Below are positions 15,978-23,820 of a stretch of DNA of 50,607 nt, one piece after another (position 1 is the stretch's first letter; every line of letters starts with the position of its first letter). The position numbers were made by a program, and so were the translations under genes. Source of the stretch: CAXXOK01 sp001604115 (GTDB lineage: Bacteria > Bacillota > Clostridia > Christensenellales > Aristaeellaceae); contig JAYFOV010000007.1 of the NCBI GenBank assembly GCA_034928535.1, forward strand, positions 1 to 50,607, written 5' to 3'. A model generated the notes under the pieces. That model saw nothing but the letters and a program-made list of their open reading frames with translations, did not search any database and was not told where the DNA came from.

Positions 15978-16547
15978 TCAGCCGATGAGAACGGACAGGA
16001 TCAGGTCGCGCCCGGCAGCCTTGAGCACATCGGCAGGCAGGTTCAGCTGCAAGGCGCCATCCGCCGCCTGGGCGGGCAGCGCGAGCCACACCAGCGCGCC
16101 ATCCGCGCCCGGATAGGCGACCATGGCGATGAGCGTCTGCTCCGGCGTGAACGCCGTGGCAAAGGAAAGGGTCAGGGTCAGATCGCCATAGGCTTCGTCA
16201 TACTCCCCCAGGGAGAGGGAAGCAAATTCGGCCATGGTCAGGTTTTCCACCGGCAGCTCCGGGGGCAGGAGGGCGGCCAGCTGCGCGCGCGTATCCTCCG
16301 GGAAATAGGCGGCCACAGGCTGGCTGCTCGCCACCAGGGCGGCGATATCCGCCAGGGTGGTTTGCGCCGCGGGCGTGAGCACAGCGGGGATCTGCACAAA
16401 ATCCGTAAGCACAGCGCCGTTGGCTGTGAGGATGGGCTGGGGGCGGATCAGATCCTGCGTGGTTTTGCTGGGCGCGGCGGCCAGCGCGCCGGACAGCGCA
16501 AGGCACAGCGCCAGCGCCACCAGGATCCCCAATAGATTGCGTTTCAT
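15978..16547 (-). CDS. Exported protein of unknown function in the polysaccharide operon
   Basis: A 189-residue protein with a clear signal peptide (MKRNLLGILVALALCLALSG, cleavage near ALAAA). After it comes SKTTQDLIRPQPI and an acidic, alanine/leucine-rich mature part of about 165 residues. There are no cysteines and no recognised catalytic motif. The start at 16547 has AGGAG eight bases upstream. It lies between the LCP and cpsC genes on one strand, with gaps of 127 and 115 bp, so it belongs to the operon and probably acts at the cell surface in polymer attachment or assembly. I do not recognise the family beyond recalling similar exported proteins beside LCP genes. Confidence 0.75.
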   Translation of the reverse strand: MKRNLLGILVALALCLALSGALAAAPSKTTQDLIRPQPILTANGAVLTDFVQIPAVLTPAAQTTLADIAALVASSQPVAAYFPEDTRAQLAALLPPELPVENLTMAEFASLSLGEYDEAYGDLTLTLSFATAFTPEQTLIAMVAYPGADGALVWLALPAQAADGALQLNLPADVLKAAGRDLILSVLIG

Positions 16548-16674
16548 ACGTTTCACTCCTATCCAGATTATGCTTATGCGATCAAAGCCTGCCGGTGGGC
16601 GCGGCCGCCGCGGCACTAGGCATGCGGGTTTCGCCCACGCATGTCCCTGCCGTGACCCCCGCGCTGCAGCTGCT

Positions 16675-17712
16675 TCAGGGTACTTGGGAAAAAAAGGTGT
16701 CCATCACCAGGCGCATGAGGGAATCCGCATCGGGCGTAAACGCCACAAAGCCATCGGCGTCCAAGGCGTAGGTGCCCTGCGGCTGCACCGGCGCGCTGCG
16801 CGTATACTCACGCGCGCGCCATGCTTCGTTAATGAGCCGCCCCCTTGGGATGTCCGTTACCAGATAGGGCTGCAGCGTGTCCAGCAGCGCATCCAGCGCG
16901 TCCGCGCCGCCGTTGCGGGCCATATAGGCGGCCAGCGCATCGCTCAGCCCTTGCCAGTATACCTGCTGGCGAACGGTGCGCGACGCATTGGTACCCACGC
17001 CGATGCCGCGGCGGTTGCGCACAAAATACTCCGCCTGCTTGCCCCGCAGGGTGAGCGTCACGCCCTGCCGCATGGCGGGATCCAGGGCGGTAAAATCGTC
17101 CAGCAGGGTCACAGGCACGCCGCCCAGCACATCGTTGAGCACCGCGATGCCGTCCAGGTTCATCGCCAGGGTAAAGGAAACATCCGCCCCCAGTAGCAGA
17201 CGCTGCACCGCATCCCGCGTGAGCGCGGCACTGGTGATCCCGCCATCGCCAAAGCCATGGCTCAGGCAAATCTGCATGCTGCGCATGCCCGTCACGTTGC
17301 CCAGCACCCCCAGGGTAGTCACCTGCGCCAGGGTGTCCCGGTCAATCTGGATGGGCGTGATGCGCTTTTGCTCGTGATCCACCACCAACAGCATCAGAAA
17401 ATCCGCCTGCCCGCCGTTACGGTAAGGGGTCGCGCTTTGCGCCGCATCCGAAGGGCGATCCACCCCCAGCAGCAGCAGGGAGGTGAGCCGCTTGCGGGGG
17501 GCGTAGGACGCGCCTTGCCACAGCACGGTGGGCGCAGGGGTAAAACGAGCGGTCAGATCGCCGCGCGGCTCCTCCCGGCGTGCCGAAGCCTCCAGCGCGC
17601 GCGTGCCCAGGTACAGCGCCGCACCCAAGGCCGCCAGGGCGCACAGCGCCGCCAACAAGCGGCGCAGGAGGGCTCGCGGCCTATTCGCCGCAGGAGGCAA
17701 GGGCTTGTGCAT
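16675..17712 (-). CDS. LytR-CpsA-Psr (LCP) family cell-wall polymer ligase
   Basis: A 345-residue type II membrane protein with a short cytoplasmic N-terminus, one helix (about residues 17-37) and an extracellular LCP domain. Family motifs are visible: LLLLGVDRP, GGQADFLMLLVVD with the metal-binding Asp, ITPIQIDRDT with catalytic-site Arg/Asp, and VLGGVPVTL. LCP enzymes transfer undecaprenyl-linked glycopolymers onto peptidoglycan, which fits the surrounding capsule genes. The N-terminus overlaps the end of loaP by 32 bp, so it is co-transcribed. The ATG is preceded by GAGGAG about ten bases away. Confidence 0.92.
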   Translation of the reverse strand: MHKPLPPAANRPRALLRRLLAALCALAALGAALYLGTRALEASARREEPRGDLTARFTPAPTVLWQGASYAPRKRLTSLLLLGVDRPSDAAQSATPYRNGGQADFLMLLVVDHEQKRITPIQIDRDTLAQVTTLGVLGNVTGMRSMQICLSHGFGDGGITSAALTRDAVQRLLLGADVSFTLAMNLDGIAVLNDVLGGVPVTLLDDFTALDPAMRQGVTLTLRGKQAEYFVRNRRGIGVGTNASRTVRQQVYWQGLSDALAAYMARNGGADALDALLDTLQPYLVTDIPRGRLINEAWRAREYTRSAPVQPQGTYALDADGFVAFTPDADSLMRLVMDTFFSQVP

Positions 17713-18250
17713 ACGGGCCGCACTCCTCGATCAATTCATATCCAAGCCAGAACTTGAACGCCTTTCCGCCAAAGGTGACGGACACCTGACCGCTGCGGTT
17801 GCGCCGATCCATCCGGACGATGCGCTTTTCCATATCCTTGAGCGGCCCATCGATGATGGTGATGTGGTCGCCCGTCCGGTGGGCTCTGGACATGCGGATC
17901 ACGCCGCCATACTTGAACACCCAGCGTGCGTAGGCTTCATCCTCGCCATACAGCTGCCAGGCGCCATCGGTATAGTAGAGCACGGAGGCGGTTTCGCCCA
18001 AGGGCAGCAGCTCCTGCACCGGGCATTGGACGGGCGCTTCAAAGAGCACATAGCCTTTGAGCACGATTTCCTCCCGCGGGACGGTCACGCCCCGTTTGGT
18101 AAAGCGCTTGATCTGGTGCACTGCCGTAGCACGGATGCCCACATTGGCCTGGTTGATGCCTGCGGCGAGCTGCTGCTCCCTGCCGGTGAGGCAGAACAGG
18201 CAGCCGTAGGCGGTTTGGATGGGCGTATGCGAAATAGCGCCATGGTGCAT
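17681..18250 (-). CDS. loaP: LoaP-type NusG paralogue (processive antiterminator)
   Basis: A 189-residue specialised NusG. The N-terminal NGN domain starts near YGCLFCLTGREQQLAA, where LoaP proteins have a similar WY-CLFC-TGKE. A C-terminal KOW domain follows, around HRTGDHITIIDGPLKDMEKRIV. LoaP proteins ride on RNA polymerase and suppress termination in long polysaccharide or natural-product operons after recognising an RNA hairpin in the leader. Here loaP is the first gene of its operon, behind a leader of about 520 nt. This suggests it reads its own leader and perhaps the divergent one. The ATG at 18250 has AAAGGAG seven bases upstream. Confidence 0.88.
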   Translation of the reverse strand: MHHGAISHTPIQTAYGCLFCLTGREQQLAAGINQANVGIRATAVHQIKRFTKRGVTVPREEIVLKGYVLFEAPVQCPVQELLPLGETASVLYYTDGAWQLYGEDEAYARWVFKYGGVIRMSRAHRTGDHITIIDGPLKDMEKRIVRMDRRNRSGQVSVTFGGKAFKFWLGYELIEECGPYAQALASCGE

Positions 18251-18367
18251 GGTGTTTCTCCTTTACAGATGAGGTTGCTTTGTGCCGCGCGGAAGGTGCG
18301 CAGCCTTGAAGGTGACCCGCGCAGATCGCTGCGGATCAAGAGGAAAGTTTTTGTTTTTGGATGGGAG

Positions 18368-18396
18368 GCATGCCCTCCGCACGCGGGGCGGCATGC
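18368..18396 (-). promoter_or_regulatory. Strong hairpin in the loaP leader
   Basis: GCATGCC pairs perfectly with GGCATGC, with further inner pairing, about 120 nt before the loaP start. No T-run follows on the minus strand, so it is not a terminator. It could be a pausing or antiterminator-binding hairpin. Confidence 0.5.
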
Positions 18397-18537
18397 TGTG
18401 ATGGGTTCATGGCAGGGTGGGGCGCTCTTCAACCCCGCGCAGGAGGATAGGCGTTTATTTCATTTATGGATGGACCGTTTTTTTATTGCTGGATTCATTT
18501 TCTTTTTTTAATGCTTGGATAGATGCCGCTGCTTTGC

Positions 18538-18656
18538 CCCGTGCACGGTATGCTTCGCCTTTTCCGAACTGCGGGTTCGGAGGCGTCGCCTATATTACCC
18601 CGGTCTGGCCGCACCGCTGAACTCTCAGCGTCTGCGCCGCGCCGGGTATGCACGGG
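18538..18656 (-). promoter_or_regulatory. Structured RNA element in the loaP leader (element L1)
   Basis: An 8-bp stem (CCCGTGCA 18649-18656 with TGCACGGG 18538-18545) closes a domain holding two hairpins. Hairpin 1 is CGCTGA-GAGT-TCAGCG (18615-18630), itself inside a CCCGG/CCGGG stem. Hairpin 2 is CGCC-T-CCGAAC...GTTCGG-AAA-AGGCG (18556-18585), with a three-base 3' bulge and then AAGC. The same two hairpins with different stem sequences occur in the divergent leader at 19109-19208. I could not match it to a known riboswitch class. Confidence 0.5.
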
Positions 18657-18779
18657 AAAGGGCTTGTTCCACTCATTTCCATTAGTTACATGTATTGTCC
18701 TGCGCCCCAGCGTCTGGATGGTGCAAAACCCCGATTGAGGTTTGGGTTATATGACACGAACTAAACGCTTTTCACGCGA

Positions 18780-18808
18780 ATTATAGCATTCTATTGGGCT
18801 CCCGTCAA
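18780..18808 (-). promoter_or_regulatory. loaP/eps operon promoter (TTGACG-17-TATAAT)
   Basis: Minus-strand TTGACG (18803-18808) and a perfect TATAAT (18780-18785) with a 17-base spacer. Initiation near 18773 gives an untranslated leader of about 520 nt before loaP. Confidence 0.85.
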
Positions 18809-19024
18809 CCCGCACAGGCGCTGTTACCATACGGCAGACGCTGTTTTTTGACCCCGCACAGCCATTACATGACAAGAAAATAAATTTTTGACTCAAAGTA
18901 ACCCGCGCAAACGTGATGCACCCTGCTCGAAAACGTTCTCGCACCGGACAAAACCACCATTGCCAAGCGCTGCCCGCCGCGCAGAAATCCTTCCGCCAAA
19001 GCCCGTGCAGGGCTGCGGAAGGGC

Positions 19025-19053
19025 TGGACGGCAGGGCACGGTTGTGCTACAAT
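19025..19053 (+). promoter_or_regulatory. Sugar-transferase promoter (extended -10)
   Basis: TACAAT (19048-19053) preceded by TGC makes an extended -10. A weak TGGACG -35 (19025-19030) lies 17 bases upstream. It drives a leader of about 330 nt, divergent from the loaP promoter. Confidence 0.6.
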
Positions 19054-19108
19054 CTACCCGACAAGATCAGGCCGCAAGCATCCGTCCGGTTACATGAATC
19101 GCATCGCA

Positions 19109-19208
19109 GCACATCCCCGCCATGGCGTCACGGCCGAGAGTTCGGCCTTGGTTATCAGGCGGGTGCACAGCCCAGGAAACGCCCGGCCGGATGGCCGGGT
19201 GGCGAAGC
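19109..19208 (+). promoter_or_regulatory. Structured RNA element in the sugar-transferase leader (element L2)
   Basis: Hairpin 1 is GGCCGA-GAGT-TCGGCC (19132-19147), enclosed by a CCGCC/GGCGG stem (19117-19121 with 19158-19162). Hairpin 2 is CGCC-CGGCC-GGAT-GGCCG-GGT-GGCG (19180-19204), followed by AAGC. The GAGT loop, the CGCC/GGCG closing pairs, the three-base 3' bulge and the trailing AAGC match element L1, while the stem bases differ in a compensating way. An 11-bp direct repeat GCACAGCCCAG (19165 and 19223) brackets hairpin 2. Confidence 0.5.
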
Positions 19209-19323
19209 GATCCCCCTGCCGGGCACAGCCCAGACGGCGAGATTCCCTCCATCCCAGCACACCAAAACCGAAGTAGCCGGCAGGCTGCCCACACGCATGG
19301 CCGAACCTGCCCGCCTAACCCCG

Positions 19324-19345
19324 CGCCGCCCATCGGCGGCGTTTT
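19324..19345 (+). terminator. Leader terminator (possible attenuator)
   Basis: A 7-bp stem CGCCGCC/GGCGGCG with a four-base loop and a TTTT run lies 45 bases before the sugar-transferase start. A terminator between promoter and gene implies attenuation or a need for antitermination. Confidence 0.6.
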
Positions 19346-19389
19346 CCATGCGCACAGACATTCACGCTGCCCTTAAAGGAGAAATCGGC

Positions 19390-20124
19390 ATGATGGAAAG
19401 CACGACCCTATCCATGGCGGAGCATGCAGCCACGCTCAGGTATTGGAACGCCTATGCCCCCACGGCGTGGGTCACGCAAACCAACGCCCAGCGGCTGCTG
19501 GCAGGCTACCGCGATCCGCCCGGCTACCTGATTGCCAAGCGTGCGATGGACATACTGCTTTCCCTGTGCGCGCTGGTGATCCTTGCGCCGCTGATGCTTG
19601 CGGCTGCACTGCTCATTTGGCTGGATGACCCCCATGGCAGCCCGATTTTCATGCAGGAACGCATCGGCAAGAATGGCAAGCCGTTCCGTTTTCTCAAATT
19701 CCGCAGCATGGTGGTGGATGCGGAAGCACGCCTGGCTGCCCTGCAGGCCAGCAACGAGATGGACGGCCCTGTTTTCAAAATCAAGGAAGATCCGCGTGTG
19801 ACGCGGGTGGGCCGGATCATCCGCCGCACCAGCATTGACGAGTTGCCCCAGCTGTGGAACATCCTTGCCGGGGATATGACGCTGGTCGGCCCCCGGCCGC
19901 CGCTCCCGCGCGAGGTGCAGCAATACGGCGCCTATGAGGCGCAACGCCTGTTGGTCAAGCCTGGGCTCACCTGCTATTGGCAGGCGCGCGGCCGCAACGA
20001 GATCACCTTTGGGGAATGGATGGAGCTGGACATGCGCTATGTGTACCGTCATGACCTGTGGGTGGACATCCGCCTGATCGCGCTCACGCTGCGGGCTGTG
20101 CTCACCGGCAGGGGCGCAATGTAG
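19390..20124 (+). CDS. Priming sugar-phosphate transferase (WcaJ/EpsL-type)
   Basis: A 244-residue monotopic phosphoglycosyl transferase that loads the first sugar phosphate onto undecaprenyl phosphate at the cytoplasmic face, starting repeat-unit synthesis. One hydrophobic segment (about residues 53-77, MDILLSLCALVILAPLML) precedes the catalytic domain. The domain has FMQERIGKNGKPFRFLKFRSM, the DP of KEDPRVTRVGRIIRR, SIDELPQLWNIL, LVGPRPPLP and PGLTCYWQARGR, all family-typical. The start at 19390 follows AAAGGAG at eight bases; the long upstream open frame is leader RNA. The specific sugar cannot be inferred. It lies divergent from the loaP operon and probably serves the same pathway. Confidence 0.93.
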   Translation: MMESTTLSMAEHAATLRYWNAYAPTAWVTQTNAQRLLAGYRDPPGYLIAKRAMDILLSLCALVILAPLMLAAALLIWLDDPHGSPIFMQERIGKNGKPFRFLKFRSMVVDAEARLAALQASNEMDGPVFKIKEDPRVTRVGRIIRRTSIDELPQLWNILAGDMTLVGPRPPLPREVQQYGAYEAQRLLVKPGLTCYWQARGRNEITFGEWMELDMRYVYRHDLWVDIRLIALTLRAVLTGRGAM

Positions 20125-20308
20125 CAGGCGGCCGCAGCGGCGTTGGATCAAATTTACCGCTCTTGCGGGCGCAAGGGCGAAGCGCCTTGCCCGCCGCAGG
20201 GCTCCTGCCCAGCTTTTTGCTTGAGCGCCGCATGCGCAATGCAGCGCGGGTATGGAATGCAAGCATGGCGCGCGCCCATTGGATTTGCATCGCTTTGGCA
20301 ACGCCCTG

Positions 20309-20343
20309 AAAGGGAGCGGCACGCTTGTGCCGCTCCCTTTTTT
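20309..20343 (+). terminator. Terminator after the sugar transferase
   Basis: A perfect 14-bp stem (AAAGGGAGCGGCAC and its complement, loop GCTT) followed by TTTTTT. It lies between two converging genes and could stop transcription from both sides. Confidence 0.92.
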
Positions 20344-20372
20344 GTATGGTAGGGGCAATGCCTGGCTGCCCC

Positions 20373-22502
20373 TCACGCGCCGGCTTCGCCGGTGCCTGCC
20401 AACGCCAGCAGTAAAGGCCACATGGCCACCACCGGCAAAAAATAGCGGAAATAGTCATTCACCGGGGACAAAAGGCACACACCCAGGCTCAGCAGCGCCG
20501 GCAGAAAAGCCAGCAGCTCCCGCCAGCCACGCCTGCGCCGCAGGGTGAGCCCTGCCCCCACCAGCGACCATACGTACGTGGCGCAGTACAGCGCCACCTC
20601 CAGCAGAGGCACGCGCCGCCAGCCGCGCGCATAGGCCGCCAGCAGCGTGCGGGGCGCCTGAAGCCATGCGGCCTGCGCGGTGTGCAGGTAGCGGGGATCA
20701 TCCCCCAAGGCATAGGTTTCAAACACGAAGCGGATGCCGCCCTGATAGTGGTACGTGCGCGCCGCATCAATCTTGGGGGTAAAGCTGTAATAGCCTGTGT
20801 TGCCTGCCACGAAGGCTTCCAGATAGGGGAGCGGATACGCCCGCGCCATGGCCAGCCAGGTGCTCCGGTAACGGGCAAGCGCGGCGACCTCCGCCGCCCG
20901 TCCCTGCCCGTATTGCCGGAAGGTGTATTTGACCGGGTCGGATATGGTGGGCTCATACAACGCGGGCAGCGCCGCCGCGTCCAGCACCCGGTCGATCTCG
21001 GCATACTGCGCGGGGGTCACGGTGGCGGCATGGTCGCGCAGCACACGCGCGCTTTGCTGAAAGGGAACCGAGTACAGCCCGCTGGCCGTGGTATCCTTGA
21101 TGCCCAGCGCGGGAATCAGCACGCCGGAAAAAGCCAGCGCCACCGCCAGCGCCCCGGCCAGCGCCCCGCCTGTGCGCAGGCGCTCCCGCCCGCGCAGGCC
21201 AAAGGGAACCACCAGCGCGGCGGTGCCCAGCACCACATACAGCCCGTTGCTGCGCACCAGGCAGGCCAGCACCGCCCACAGGAAAAGCCCCGCGTTTTCC
21301 CGGTGCGTCAGGCGGCCAAAGCGCAGCGCCGCCACCAGGCGGCTGGCTGTGAGCAGCAGCACGGCGGTGTAGAGCGTATCCTTGCCCACCGCCTGCGCAA
21401 AGCCGGCAAATATGGGCGTGAAAGCGAAAAAACATAGCGTGAGCAACCGCCAGCGCCGCCGCACGCCCAGCCGTGCCATCAGCCGCAGGCTATCCGCCAG
21501 CGCATAGGCCAGCGCGGCGGTTTGCAGCGCCGTAAACAGAAATGTGCCTAGGTTGTCGCTGCCTGCCAGCCGCCCCAGCCACACGCAGCCGCCAAACAGC
21601 CACGTGGTCAGGATGGGGTGCCAGGTGCTCAGCTCCCGCAGGCCATATAGCTGGCCGATCATCTCCCCCATGTCCCAGATGACGGTACCGGGGAAAAACG
21701 CGATCAGGTACGGGCTCCAGCCCACAAGCATCACCAGCATGGCGGCGGCCACCGGGTGGCGGCGCACCCAGCCCGCAAGGCGCGGCCAGCGCGCGCCGGC
21801 CGCGCTGGCCGCGCGGTTGGCTTTGCGCAAAAACCAAGCCCCCACAGGGTTGGCGGATGCACGGGGCGCGCTGCCCTCTTTGGTTGCCGTGGGCGCGGGG
21901 TTGGCTTTGTGGGAGGGCATACCGGTTATCGCTTTATGCGACAGGGTTGTGTCGCTCACCTCATGGGGCGGGACATCCGCCCTTGTATCAGGGAGCGGCA
22001 TTGTGGCCAGCGCGGCATGCGGCGGCAGGGGTGTTTCGCTCAGCGTTGCTTGCGTGGGCGTGCCTTCCGGGCGGCTGCCCCGTGCCGCCCGCCGTATGGG
22101 GTGGGTCAGCCACGCGTCCAGCAGGGCAAAAGCCGCCGCCATGGTCAGGCTTTGCAGCAGGATGCGCACCGCCGCGCCGGCGATGGCTGCTCCCTTCAAA
22201 AACGCCCAGCTATCGTAGGCAAAGAGCGTGGTCGCAGCATAATTAACCACCCCAAACAGCAGGCCAAATGCCGCCATGCCGGGGGTCACACGCCGCGCGT
22301 GGGGGGCGGCCAGCCAAAACAGCCCACCGAGCAGCAGCGCGTAGCATATCCATACGGGGCTGCCCGGTTGCAGGGGCGGGTCGCTCACGCCCACATACCC
22401 TTCCGGGCTGAGGGTGAACGCCCACAGGCAAAGCACGCCTGCCAGCAAACAGCCGGGCAGGCGCAACCTGTGCAATATACGGTGTTGGCGTAGGGTAGGC
22501 AT
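20373..22502 (-). CDS. Large polytopic membrane protein, DUF6020-like (GT-C-like)
   Basis: A 709-residue protein with about a dozen hydrophobic helices. A hydrophilic, low-complexity stretch rich in Pro, Thr and Ser lies around residues 135-225. The motif FFPGTVIWDMGEMIGQLYG, an acidic loop after an early helix, resembles DUF6020 and GT-C glycosyltransferase-like proteins, which use lipid-linked sugars. The C-terminal part has NDYFRYFLPVVAMWP, also typical. Start ATG 22502 with GGAGG eight bases upstream is preferred over GTG 22511. Its place beside a GT2 gene and the eps operon suggests a role in modifying or extending a surface glycan. Family assignment is from memory. Confidence 0.65.
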   Translation of the reverse strand: MPTLRQHRILHRLRLPGCLLAGVLCLWAFTLSPEGYVGVSDPPLQPGSPVWICYALLLGGLFWLAAPHARRVTPGMAAFGLLFGVVNYAATTLFAYDSWAFLKGAAIAGAAVRILLQSLTMAAAFALLDAWLTHPIRRAARGSRPEGTPTQATLSETPLPPHAALATMPLPDTRADVPPHEVSDTTLSHKAITGMPSHKANPAPTATKEGSAPRASANPVGAWFLRKANRAASAAGARWPRLAGWVRRHPVAAAMLVMLVGWSPYLIAFFPGTVIWDMGEMIGQLYGLRELSTWHPILTTWLFGGCVWLGRLAGSDNLGTFLFTALQTAALAYALADSLRLMARLGVRRRWRLLTLCFFAFTPIFAGFAQAVGKDTLYTAVLLLTASRLVAALRFGRLTHRENAGLFLWAVLACLVRSNGLYVVLGTAALVVPFGLRGRERLRTGGALAGALAVALAFSGVLIPALGIKDTTASGLYSVPFQQSARVLRDHAATVTPAQYAEIDRVLDAAALPALYEPTISDPVKYTFRQYGQGRAAEVAALARYRSTWLAMARAYPLPYLEAFVAGNTGYYSFTPKIDAARTYHYQGGIRFVFETYALGDDPRYLHTAQAAWLQAPRTLLAAYARGWRRVPLLEVALYCATYVWSLVGAGLTLRRRRGWRELLAFLPALLSLGVCLLSPVNDYFRYFLPVVAMWPLLLALAGTGEAGA

Positions 22503-22712
22503 GGCAGGCACCTCCGGTCAGGCAAGGGGTGGCGGCAGGGGTAAAGCCTGTGCGGCGTGTGGGCGTGCGCATGAGCGGCAGGCTTCACAGGCAACAGGAT
22601 CCCGGCCATAGGCGAAAAGCCCGCTGCAAGGCCAGCGCGCCGAGACGCGCAAGCCCGGCACCCGGGCGCCAAGCCGCAAAAGGCGTTGTGCGCAAGCCCC
22701 CGCGCAGGCGTT

Positions 22713-23678
22713 TCAGGCCCGGGGCGCTGCATCGTCAGGGTGCTTTGCGTCTTGCAGGGTCTTGAGCATATGCAGCATGTTCAGGTTCACTTCAAAAAGC
22801 TGGCGGTGCTTCTTGGCCACGGTGTCCAAAATGAAGCCGCACACCATCAGGAGCATGCTCAGCATCGCCATCACACTGGAAACGATCAGCGTGGGGAAGC
22901 GCGGCACCAGCCCGGTGGCCAGATACTCCAGCAGCACGGGCACAAACAGCGCCGCCCCCGCCAGCAGCAGCAGCCCCGCAAAAATGCCAAAGAACGATAG
23001 CGGCCGGTATTCCTTATACAGCCTGGCCACGGTGCGCAGCACACGCATGCCGTCGGTATAGGTGTTCAGCTTGCTGTGGCTGTCGGCGGGGCGGTCGCGG
23101 TACTCCACCCGGACGCTCTGGATGGACAGGTTTTTGTCCAGCGCGTGGATGCTCATTTCCGTCTCGATCTCAAACCCTTTGGACAGCACCGGGAAGGATT
23201 TGACAAACTGGTAGCTGAAGGCGCGGTAGCCGGTCATCAGATCATCGATCTTGCCGCGAAAAATGCGGTTGACCAGCATGCGCACCAGCCGGTTGCCCAC
23301 GTTGTGAAAGGGCCGCTGGTTCACGGTAAAGTAGGTGGAGCCGAGGCGGTCGCCCACGACCATATCCACCTTGCGGGCAAGCACCAGGTCGACCATCTCG
23401 CGGGCATGCTCGGCGGGGTAGGTATCGTCCCCGTCGATCATGAGGTAGGCATCGGCCTGGATTTCCCGAAACATGGTGCGGATCACATTGCCCTTGCCCT
23501 GCCGGCGCTCATAGCGCACGATGCCGCCCGCATCCCGGGCGATGGCGTCGGTGCCGTCGGTGGAGTTGTTGTCATAGACATAAATTTCCGCCTCGGGCAG
23601 GGCGGCGCGGTAGTCGCGCACCACCTTGGCAATGGTCAGCGCCTCATTGTAGCAGGGCACAAGCACGGCGATCCTCAT
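22713..23678 (-). CDS. GT2 glycosyltransferase with C-terminal membrane helices (DPM/GtrB-type)
   Basis: A 321-residue inverting glycosyltransferase. The GT-A domain carries VLVPCYNEALTIAKVV at the N-terminus, the YDNNSTDGT sugar-nucleotide motif, and the metal-binding DGDDTYP (about residue 82). Two membrane helices follow (about residues 232-252 and 265-285) and a short cytoplasmic tail. This architecture transfers a sugar from a nucleotide donor to a polyprenyl phosphate at the cytoplasmic face. The product could feed the DUF6020-like membrane protein encoded next. The ATG has GGAGG eight bases upstream and a consensus promoter lies 50 bp further on. Confidence 0.9.
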   Translation of the reverse strand: MRIAVLVPCYNEALTIAKVVRDYRAALPEAEIYVYDNNSTDGTDAIARDAGGIVRYERRQGKGNVIRTMFREIQADAYLMIDGDDTYPAEHAREMVDLVLARKVDMVVGDRLGSTYFTVNQRPFHNVGNRLVRMLVNRIFRGKIDDLMTGYRAFSYQFVKSFPVLSKGFEIETEMSIHALDKNLSIQSVRVEYRDRPADSHSKLNTYTDGMRVLRTVARLYKEYRPLSFFGIFAGLLLLAGAALFVPVLLEYLATGLVPRFPTLIVSSVMAMLSMLLMVCGFILDTVAKKHRQLFEVNLNMLHMLKTLQDAKHPDDAAPRA

Positions 23679-23724
23679 GGGCTACGCCTCCGCATACGTT
23701 TATTGGGTCTATTTTACAGACCAA

Positions 23725-23753
23725 AGCATACCATGGGGCATGCGGTTTGTCAA
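23725..23753 (-). promoter_or_regulatory. GT2 promoter (TTGACA-17-TATGCT)
   Basis: Minus-strand TTGACA (23748-23753) and TATGCT (23725-23730), 17 bases apart, about 45 bases upstream of the glycosyltransferase start. Confidence 0.6.
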
Positions 23754-23764
23754 ACCGGAAAGGC

Positions 23765-23793
23765 TTGACGCGCGGGCGTGCAAGGCGTATGAT
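23765..23793 (+). promoter_or_regulatory. Racemase promoter (TTGACG-17-TATGAT)
   Basis: TTGACG (23765-23770) and TATGAT (23788-23793) with a 17-base spacer, 28 bases before the start codon and back to back with the GT2 promoter. Confidence 0.75.
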
Positions 23794-23820
23794 GCCCAAA
23801 AGCAAACGGGAGGGAAGCCC

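Noticed and set aside
18601..18656. TPP riboswitch in the loaP leader (CTGAGA and GGTAAT-like words)
   Set aside because: CTGAGAG is part of a short hairpin, the second leader has CCGAGA, the other conserved TPP segments are missing, and no thiamine gene follows.
18913..19389. N-terminal extension of the sugar transferase
   Set aside because: The open frame crosses the promoter, structured leader and terminator. AAAGGAG before 19390 and the family N-terminus place the start there.
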